A DNA stretch of 5,444 nucleotides from UBA5287 sp041672395 (GTDB taxonomy: Bacteria; Bacteroidota; Bacteroidia; Bacteroidales; Dysgonomonadaceae). The stretch is from NCBI GenBank assembly GCA_041672395.1, contig JBAYZS010000097.1, forward strand, positions 1 through 5,444. Direction: 5' to 3'. The notes below the pieces were generated by a model. That model was not told the origin of the DNA and ran no database searches. It worked only from the letters and a program-made list of their open reading frames with translations. Of the stretch, positions 1-5,444 are shown piece by piece. Every line of letters starts with the position of its first letter. Within the stretch, counting starts at the first letter, position 1. Both the position numbers and the translations under genes were made by a program.

Positions 1-159
1 TCTCGGATATTTATCAAAAACAAACCACATTAATTAACTTAATATAGCTAACATTAATCGACAATAGAGAACATCACAGTTAACTTTAGTTAATTGCGTC
101 CCGACTTGGTTAATTTTAAAGTCTATATTAAAAAGCCCTAAATTGTATTTCAACCATTT
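1..159. other. AT-rich upstream region with no supportable gene
   Basis: All three + frames hit stops early (TAA at 31-33, TAA at 35-37, TAG at 45-47), so at most about 10-14 codons of an upstream protein could end here. None of these tails is recognisable. From about position 48 the region is non-coding on the + strand, with an in-frame TAA at 139-141 just before the anti-sigma gene. It is dense in TTAA/GTTAA motifs and contains the inverted repeat at 77-96. I found no convincing Bacteroides-type promoter (TTTG about 20 bases before TAnnTTTG). In this gene order an ECF sigma factor gene is commonly found immediately upstream; it is not in the window. Confidence 0.6.
77..96. repeat. Short inverted repeat upstream of anti-sigma gene
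   Basis: Arms 77-85 and 88-96 are inverted copies around a two-base TT centre. The inner six pairs (TTAACT/AGTTAA) are perfect. The outer three are C-G, G.T wobble as RNA, and A-T. A two-base loop suits a DNA operator better than an RNA hairpin, and there is no T-tract to make it a terminator. It sits about 64 bases before the anti-sigma start codon. A regulatory role is inference only; in AT-rich DNA a 6-bp perfect palindrome can arise by chance. Confidence 0.35.
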
Positions 160-1305
160 ATGAATTGTAACGATTTTTTAAATAACGACCTTTTTGTGCT
201 TTGGATGATAAGTCCGACCAAAGAACTTGATGCCTATTGGAAAAGGTATCTGCAAACAGATGAAGCATCGGTTGAGGCTTTTTATGAAGCAGTAGAAGAG
301 TTCAACAATATTCGTTCTCTTAAGGATAATTCATACAATAATGAAGAGAAAATTGTAAAACATAGGTTAAATGAAAACATTACTAACTATAAAAAGAAGC
401 AAAGAACTAAGCTTATAATCATTAGTTCTGTCGCCGCAGTTCTTTTGCTAATAATTAGTTTACCGTTGATAACAAACAAATACAATGGAAATATTTCAAA
501 AGAAGAAGTACTTATAGGAAGTAATGCAGACAATAACGGCGTACAACTGCTTTCGGGAAATGAAGTACTGTCGTTGAGTGATAATTCTATACTTGATTTA
601 TCAGAAAAGGATAATAATGTAGTGATCCATGATTCAACTTCAAAAAAAGAGGTACGACTGAAAGACATCAAAACCAACAAGTTAATTGTTCCCTATGGAA
701 AACGCAGCTCGATTGTATTGGCCGACGGTTCAACTATTTATATGAATTCAGGATCGGAGCTCACATTTCCAAGTTCATTCAGCGGCAACACACGCGAAGT
801 AACTGCAGTTGGAGAAATATATATCGAGGTAGCTAAACAAAAAGAACCATTTATCATTCACACTCCACAATCAAAGATTAGAGTTTACGGAACCACATTT
901 AATGTTTCAGCTTATGCCGAAGAAAAAGAGGAATCAGTGGTTCTTGTGAACGGATCGGTAGAAATTGAAAGCCATAATCAATCTTTAATACTGAAACCCA
1001 ACGAACGAGCAGTGGTAAAAGATGGTGAAATCAGTAGTCGCACCGTAGATACTTCGGAATATGTGAGCTGGAAAAACGGGTTCTTTAAATTATACAACAC
1101 ACCGTTGAATGATGTATTAATGAAGATTGGAAGATACTATAATGTAGAATTCATGTATTCAAAAGAACTTAAGCTGGATGTAAAAACATGTTCAGGCAAA
1201 CTGTTTCTGGCAGAGAATATTAATGATGTACTCTCCTCTTTTTCACTAATGACAAATCTGATGTATCAATTAGAAGCAAACAACAGAATTACTATAAGTA
1301 AATAA
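160..1305 (+). CDS. FecR-family anti-sigma factor (inner-membrane, DUF4974-type C-terminus)
   Basis: A 381-aa single-pass inner-membrane regulator that would hold an ECF sigma factor in the cytoplasm and release it on a signal from an outer-membrane receptor. Residues 1-80 form the cytoplasmic anti-sigma region, with the pattern typical of Bacteroidota members (D10, F12, W15, P19, D24, W27). A basic stretch, KKKQRTK at 78-84, precedes one hydrophobic helix at about 85-104, which predicts N-in/C-out topology. The FecR domain spans about 174-270 and includes the YGTTFNV motif at 243-249. The C-terminal DUF4974-type, STN-like domain begins around W304 and runs to the end. The start is secure: ATG 160 is the first ATG after the in-frame stop at 139-141, and it gives a full N-terminal domain. 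Length is in the normal family range (roughly 300-400 aa). It lies 143 bases before the STN-bearing SusC receptor, its likely signalling partner. The cognate sigma gene is outside the window. The family call is firm; the partner assignment is inferred from position. Confidence 0.95.
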   Translation: MNCNDFLNNDLFVLWMISPTKELDAYWKRYLQTDEASVEAFYEAVEEFNNIRSLKDNSYNNEEKIVKHRLNENITNYKKKQRTKLIIISSVAAVLLLIISLPLITNKYNGNISKEEVLIGSNADNNGVQLLSGNEVLSLSDNSILDLSEKDNNVVIHDSTSKKEVRLKDIKTNKLIVPYGKRSSIVLADGSTIYMNSGSELTFPSSFSGNTREVTAVGEIYIEVAKQKEPFIIHTPQSKIRVYGTTFNVSAYAEEKEESVVLVNGSVEIESHNQSLILKPNERAVVKDGEISSRTVDTSEYVSWKNGFFKLYNTPLNDVLMKIGRYYNVEFMYSKELKLDVKTCSGKLFLAENINDVLSSFSLMTNLMYQLEANNRITISK

Positions 1306-1448
1306 TATTTAATATCACAAAACCATTAAAAGTAAATCAGCCTATGAATGAAAAGAAACTTGAAAGTCTATTTAAACCCAAATGTGCAACGAAAAATTAG
1401 AAATTTAAATATCTATGTATTAGTTAATTAATCTAAGCAATAAAGAAT
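1306..1448. other. Spacer between anti-sigma and receptor genes
   Basis: These 143 bases are AT-rich and contain no GC-rich hairpin with a T-tract, so I see no rho-independent terminator. Read-through from the anti-sigma gene is possible, but the spacer is also long enough to hold the receptor's own promoter and 5' leader. No good match to the Bacteroides housekeeping promoter is present; the closest -7-like string is TATCTATG at 1410-1417, without a properly spaced TTTG. An 18-codon ORF (1344-1400) is in frame with the receptor but separated from it by three stops. A perfect TTAATTAA palindrome lies at 1424-1431, about 18 bases before the receptor start. If the receptor is driven by the cognate ECF sigma, its promoter should be here, but its consensus is unknown to me. 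Confidence 0.6.
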
Positions 1449-4400
1449 ATGCAAAAAAACAACGTTAATCAATCATTACGAAAAAGGCATAAGTTTATAG
1501 AATTCACTAAGGTGTTTTTTATATTCACAATATTATGCGTTTTTTCGGTTTCAGCTGAGAATACATATTCTCAGTCAAAATCAGTGTCGCTAAACCTTAC
1601 AAACAGCACACTTAAACAGGCACTCAACCAATTGGAAAAGAATTCTGATTACTTGATTCTAATTATGGATGATGCCGAAAGTAGATTATCAAAGAAAGTG
1701 GATATTCATGTGAACAACAAAACTATAAATGAAATCCTTAATCATTTACTAACTGACAGCGATTTACGTTACTCTATAGTAAACAGACAGATAACTATTT
1801 TTAATGACCCTGCCAAATCACAAAAAGCAGCTCCTGTAAATGCAACCATTACAAAAGCGGAGGTTGACCAAACAAAGAAAATAGTAAAAGGGAGCATTGT
1901 TGATACAAATGGAGATGCTATTATTGGCGCAAATATTGTTGAAGTTGGTACAAACAACGGAACTGTAACTGATTTTAACGGTAATTTTACACTGAATGTT
2001 GAAAATGATGCAATAATCAGAGTATCATTTATAGGATACCTGGAACAAACCATTAATACACAAGGACAAACCAGTTTCACTGTGATATTACGTGAAGACA
2101 CAAAATCTTTGGATGAAGTAGTTGTAGTTGGTTATGGTACTCAAAAGAAAGCTAACTTAACTGGGGCTGTTTCATCAATAAATGTCGAAGATGTGCTGGG
2201 AAGTCGTCCTATATCAGATGTGGGTCGTGGTTTGCAAGGAACCATTCCCGGATTGTCTATCACCATATCAAGTGGTGAAGTTGGATCACAACCTACCATG
2301 AAGATTCGTGGTCAAATTGGTTCTATTGAAGGTTCAAGCAACCCATTAATCCTGGTTGATAACGTTGAAGTTTCAAATCTACAGCTTATCAACCCTAATG
2401 ATATTGAATCTGTTTCAGTATTGAAAGATGCGGCAGCAAGTTCAATCTATGGATCAAAGGCCGCTTTTGGCGTTATTCTTGTGACTACCAAAAAAGGTGC
2501 AGCAACTGAATCAAATGAAATCACTTATTCAAACTTTTTATCTTGGCAAAAACCTTTTAAAAAAATCGATATTGCCGGTATTGAAGGTTTGGAATATACT
2601 TTAGATTCACACAAAAACATGAATGGGGCGGGTCCTGCTGGAGGTTTCTGGCGTATAGACGACGAAAGTTTAGCCAAAGCTAAAGAGTGGCAAGAGAAAT
2701 ATGCCGGTGTTGTTGGAACTTACGACCCGGTTATCTATGGAAGAGACTGGATCTTCAGAGACGGCCAAAAATATGGCTACCGCATTTATGATCCGGTAGA
2801 AACCATGGTAAAAAACTCAGCTTTCTCACAAAACCACAATGTATCTTTGAACGGAAGAAGAAAAGATACAAGCTACAATTTAGGTATTGGCTATCTGGGA
2901 CAGGATGGTATGATGAAACCGGCTAAACATGACGATTTTACCAGATATACAGGAAATATTAGCGTTAATACCAAGATAACTGATTTCTTATCTGTCCGAG
3001 GAGGTGCAATGTATTCTGATGCAACCAAACGCTATCCTAATTCAGCAACTGGTTTTAGTGCCGACCCATGGTTATATCTTTACAGATGGAGCCGCTTGTT
3101 CCCAACAGCCGTTACTGATCATGGAAATGAAATTCGTGACCCCTATTTTGACACTAAAAATGCACACGATGCTAAAAACAGAGATAGATACACTAATTTG
3201 AACTTGGGTACAACTATCGATTTTACTGATAATTGGGATTTAAAAGCTGATTATGCTTTTTCAAGTCAGTTCAACCAGAATTCATCTTCTCGTCCAACAA
3301 TGTCAGGAGGATTACACTGGTATGCTCCAATTGAATGGAAAGACGAGAATGGTAATCAGATTTATGTGGATGATGATGGAAACGTGGTTGAGACCGGGGG
3401 AATGCCTGGTTATATGTTCCCAATGACAGAATATATATCTGTAGATCAAAGTTATATATACAATAATACATATTCATCGAACATGCACACAATGAATATT
3501 GTTTCTACATATGATTTGATGCTAAAAGATACTCACAGATTCAACTTTATGCTGGGTTCAAACATCGTTGGAAACAAGTGGGAAAGCCACTGGTCGCAAC
3601 GTAACAACCTGATCGACAACGATAATCCTCAGTATGAATTTGCTGTTGGTACTCAACAATCGGGAGGTGGAACCAACTGGGATTCACAGGTGGGTTTCTT
3701 TGGTCGTATGAACTATTCTTTTATGGATAAATACTTGTTGGAAGCCAACTTACGTTATGATGGAACATCTAAATTCCCATCAAATTTGCGTTGGAGATGG
3801 TATCCATCTTTCTCAGGTGGATGGGTAATAACAAATGAACCTTTTATGGAACCTCTTGATCCAGTATTAAGTTTTGCTAAATTGAGAGGATCGTGGGGCG
3901 TTATCGGTGACCAGTCAGTATCAAACAGCTTGTATCTGGCAATGATGGATATAAGTGAAAACACATGGATTGGTGGAAACAATAAAAAGGCATTCCAAAT
4001 GGGCAATCCTAATGCTATTTCTGCAGGTATCGGTTGGCAAGATATTGAAACAATCAACTTGGGTTTAGATTTGCGTTTCTTTAAAAATCAACTTGGGTTT
4101 GTTTTCGAATTGTTTCAACGCTATACAAAAAACATGATCATTGCAGGTGAAGCGCTTCCAGCAACTTATGGAAGTACAGCTCCAAAAGGTAACTTTGGTA
4201 ACTTGAGAACTCGAGGATGGGAAATTGCTGCGGACTACTCACACCGTTTTGAAAATGGTTTGAGAATTGGCGTTAATGCAAACCTTTCAGACGCTATTAC
4301 TGATATCACAAAAGCAGCGGACTGGAATACTCCTTGGGAAAACAGATATGTCAACAATACATATACAACAGGAAAACGCTACGGCGATATTTACGGTTAT

Positions 4401-5213
4401 GTAACCGACAGATTATATCAAAAGGGCGATTTCGTTTATGATGAGAACGGAAGTTTCAAACAAACTACAATTATCTGGGAAGGCAATGCCAAAGTTACTA
4501 ATCAGTTATCTGGCAATAATCCGGTTTATCAAACTTACTTTGAAGATGGAAACCAAATTCTGCTCATGAAACCTGGTGATGTTAAATTTGTGGATGTAAA
4601 CGGTGACGGTTACATTACTCCGGGAAAGAGTACCTTTGGTGATCCGGGTGACAGAGTAGTTATCGGAAATACAACTCCACGTTACGAATATGGTCTTAGA
4701 TTAGATGCTGATTATAAAGGATTTGACCTTGCATTATTCTTCCAAGGTGTTGGTAAAAGAAACATTTGGGGTGATGGACAATTGGCAATCCCCGGATATC
4801 ACGTAAAAGATGGAGCTATGCCTACTGTATTTGCTAAAAATTACTGGAGAGAAGATCGCACGGATGCATTCTATCCAAGAGCATGGAACTTGAGTGGTAC
4901 TAACTCGGGTTATGTGATGGTTTCTCAAACACGTTATTTGTTGGATATGTCTTATTTCAAAATCAAAAACATTACTTTCGGATACTCTATTCCTGAAAGA
5001 TTCCTTCAAAAAATCTATTTGAAGAAAGCACGAATCTATTGTTCATTGGAAAACTTCATTACATTTGATAACTTGCATGGTCTTCCAATTGATCCAGAAG
5101 CAGTTTCAAGATATTCAATGTTGAGAAGTGAAGGCGAATATAATTTAGGTCGTACTGGCACATCCAATCCGACATTTAAATCTGCTTCATTCGGTGTTCA
5201 AATAAGTTTATAA
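1449..5213 (+). CDS. SusC/RagA-like TonB-dependent outer-membrane transporter with N-terminal STN signalling domain
   Basis: A 1254-aa outer-membrane receptor that imports a nutrient, typically an oligosaccharide, using TonB energy together with its SusD partner. Domains in order: signal peptide (basic RKRHK at 11-15, hydrophobic core about 22-36, likely cleavage after VSA at 34-36); STN domain, about 46-118; carboxypeptidase-regulatory-like beta-sandwich, about 146-220; the SusC signature DEVVVVGYGTQKK at 222-234; plug, about 235-350, ending with the family motif NPNDIESVSVLKDAA followed by SSIYGSKAAFGVILVTTKKG; then a long beta-barrel to the C-terminus. A DVNGDGYI acidic loop at 1049-1056 resembles a Ca-binding loop and is common in this family. 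The STN domain is absent from simple SusC proteins and implies signalling to the upstream anti-sigma factor. The STN adds about 75 residues, but 1254 aa is still on the long side. ATG 1449 is the first ATG after the in-frame TAA at 1434-1436 and starts a good signal peptide. The gene ends with tandem TAA TAA codons, 12 bases before the SusD start. Substrate is unknown. No frameshift is seen. Confidence 0.97.
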   Translation: MQKNNVNQSLRKRHKFIEFTKVFFIFTILCVFSVSAENTYSQSKSVSLNLTNSTLKQALNQLEKNSDYLILIMDDAESRLSKKVDIHVNNKTINEILNHLLTDSDLRYSIVNRQITIFNDPAKSQKAAPVNATITKAEVDQTKKIVKGSIVDTNGDAIIGANIVEVGTNNGTVTDFNGNFTLNVENDAIIRVSFIGYLEQTINTQGQTSFTVILREDTKSLDEVVVVGYGTQKKANLTGAVSSINVEDVLGSRPISDVGRGLQGTIPGLSITISSGEVGSQPTMKIRGQIGSIEGSSNPLILVDNVEVSNLQLINPNDIESVSVLKDAAASSIYGSKAAFGVILVTTKKGAATESNEITYSNFLSWQKPFKKIDIAGIEGLEYTLDSHKNMNGAGPAGGFWRIDDESLAKAKEWQEKYAGVVGTYDPVIYGRDWIFRDGQKYGYRIYDPVETMVKNSAFSQNHNVSLNGRRKDTSYNLGIGYLGQDGMMKPAKHDDFTRYTGNISVNTKITDFLSVRGGAMYSDATKRYPNSATGFSADPWLYLYRWSRLFPTAVTDHGNEIRDPYFDTKNAHDAKNRDRYTNLNLGTTIDFTDNWDLKADYAFSSQFNQNSSSRPTMSGGLHWYAPIEWKDENGNQIYVDDDGNVVETGGMPGYMFPMTEYISVDQSYIYNNTYSSNMHTMNIVSTYDLMLKDTHRFNFMLGSNIVGNKWESHWSQRNNLIDNDNPQYEFAVGTQQSGGGTNWDSQVGFFGRMNYSFMDKYLLEANLRYDGTSKFPSNLRWRWYPSFSGGWVITNEPFMEPLDPVLSFAKLRGSWGVIGDQSVSNSLYLAMMDISENTWIGGNNKKAFQMGNPNAISAGIGWQDIETINLGLDLRFFKNQLGFVFELFQRYTKNMIIAGEALPATYGSTAPKGNFGNLRTRGWEIAADYSHRFENGLRIGVNANLSDAITDITKAADWNTPWENRYVNNTYTTGKRYGDIYGYVTDRLYQKGDFVYDENGSFKQTTIIWEGNAKVTNQLSGNNPVYQTYFEDGNQILLMKPGDVKFVDVNGDGYITPGKSTFGDPGDRVVIGNTTPRYEYGLRLDADYKGFDLALFFQGVGKRNIWGDGQLAIPGYHVKDGAMPTVFAKNYWREDRTDAFYPRAWNLSGTNSGYVMVSQTRYLLDMSYFKIKNITFGYSIPERFLQKIYLKKARIYCSLENFITFDNLHGLPIDPEAVSRYSMLRSEGEYNLGRTGTSNPTFKSASFGVQISL

Positions 5214-5225
5214 TAAAAGACGACT

Positions 5226-5444
5226 ATGAAAATAAAATATACATTAATACTTATACCATTACTGCTGATTGTAATTGGTTGTGAAGATTTCCTTGACAGA
5301 CCACCATTGACAACTGCCAATGACGAAACGGCCTGGACAAGCGAAGATAAATTGAGGTTGTATGCTAACCAGTTTTATCCTGATTTTTTTGTTGGATATG
5401 CTTCAGGATGGACCACCGGCTCCAGCTTACTAAGCTATGCTGAT
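5226..5444 (+). CDS. SusD/RagB-like nutrient-binding surface lipoprotein (5' part, runs off window)
   Basis: The first 73 codons are open to the window edge; the family is usually about 450-650 aa, so most of the gene is missing. Residues 2-18 form a lipoprotein signal peptide (K2 and K4, then a hydrophobic core), with the lipobox VIGC placing the lipidated cysteine at residue 19. The residues right after it, C-E-D-F-L-D, are acidic, which fits the Bacteroidota lipoprotein export signal for display on the cell surface. The following P26-P27 and the segment ETAWTSEDKLRLYANQFYP (34-52) match the start of the SusD helical fold, where W-x-S/T-E-D is a familiar pattern. The start lies 12 bases after the SusC stop, with a weak purine stretch (AAAAGA) ahead, so the two genes are almost certainly co-transcribed. 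SusD-like proteins form the lid of the SusC barrel and bind substrate. The ligand cannot be predicted from this fragment. Confidence 0.93.
   Translation, partial: MKIKYTLILIPLLLIVIGCEDFLDRPPLTTANDETAWTSEDKLRLYANQFYPDFFVGYASGWTTGSSLLSYAD

Noticed and set aside
106..146. Possible housekeeping promoters (TTGG at 106-109 with TATATTAA at 124-131; TTTA at 115-118 with TAAATTGT at 139-146)
   Set aside because: The first has a 14-base spacer, too short, and two -7 mismatches. The second has suitable spacing but poor -7 identity and would start transcription only a few bases before ATG 160.
387..680. Minus-strand open frame of 97 codons inside the anti-sigma gene
   Set aside because: It lies wholly antisense to a clear FecR-family gene and its translation shows no recognisable domain, so it is a shadow frame.
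1305..1315. Small inverted repeat ATATT-T-AATAT just after the anti-sigma stop as a terminator
   Set aside because: The stem is all A/T with a one-base loop and is not followed by a T-tract, so it would not make a stable terminator hairpin.
1769..2101. Minus-strand open frame of 110 codons opposite the receptor's regulatory-like domain
   Set aside because: It is fully antisense to a conserved coding region and looks like a low-information hydrophobic/Ser-Thr translation, as expected from the reverse complement.
3004..3201. A + strand open frame of 65 codons in another frame within the receptor
   Set aside because: It overlaps uninterrupted receptor coding sequence, and its translation has no recognisable motif. 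It is not evidence of a frameshift, because the main frame continues through with sensible barrel sequence.
3271..5009. Further minus-strand open frames (3271-3492, 3755-4057, 4734-5009)
   Set aside because: All are antisense to the receptor barrel, with no domain and no promoter or start context to support them.
1..5444. Mobile elements, CRISPR arrays, tRNA or rRNA genes
   Set aside because: No transposase, regularly spaced repeats, terminal inverted repeats or structured RNA sequences were seen; nearly all the window is occupied by three ordinary coding regions.

Overview
The window comes from a Bacteroidota bacterium. It is AT-rich, has no strong Shine-Dalgarno sites, and carries the hallmark trio FecR-like anti-sigma factor, SusC-like TonB-dependent transporter and SusD-like lipoprotein, all on the + strand. 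The class Bacteroidia is likely, but genus and species cannot be read from this stretch.

Layout: 1-159 is AT-rich DNA with no supportable gene and a compact inverted repeat at 77-96. At 160-1305 is a complete inner-membrane anti-sigma factor (cytoplasmic sigma-binding region, one membrane helix, FecR domain, C-terminal DUF4974-type domain). At 1306-1448 is a 143-base AT-rich spacer without an obvious terminator. At 1449-5213 is a complete, large (1254 aa) SusC/RagA-type outer-membrane receptor. It carries an N-terminal STN signalling domain in addition to the usual carboxypeptidase-regulatory-like, plug and barrel domains. At 5226-5444 is the first 73 codons of a SusD/RagB-like surface lipoprotein that runs off the window.

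How they work together (inference from family knowledge): SusC and SusD form the outer-membrane uptake pair, with SusD capping the SusC barrel and capturing an oligosaccharide or other large nutrient. Because the receptor has an STN domain and sits directly downstream of a FecR-type protein, substrate capture is probably signalled across the periplasm to the anti-sigma factor. That would release an ECF sigma factor that activates this locus. The sigma gene is not in the window; the usual place is just upstream. The substrate cannot be deduced, because no degradative enzyme is visible.

The locus is a fairly standard ECF-regulated polysaccharide-utilisation-type module. I see no evidence of a previously undescribed system. 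The most interesting points are the matching STN-like folds at the C-terminus of the anti-sigma factor and the N-terminus of the receptor, a possible Gly-Thr self-cleavage site in the anti-sigma factor, and helically phased GTTAA motifs upstream of it.
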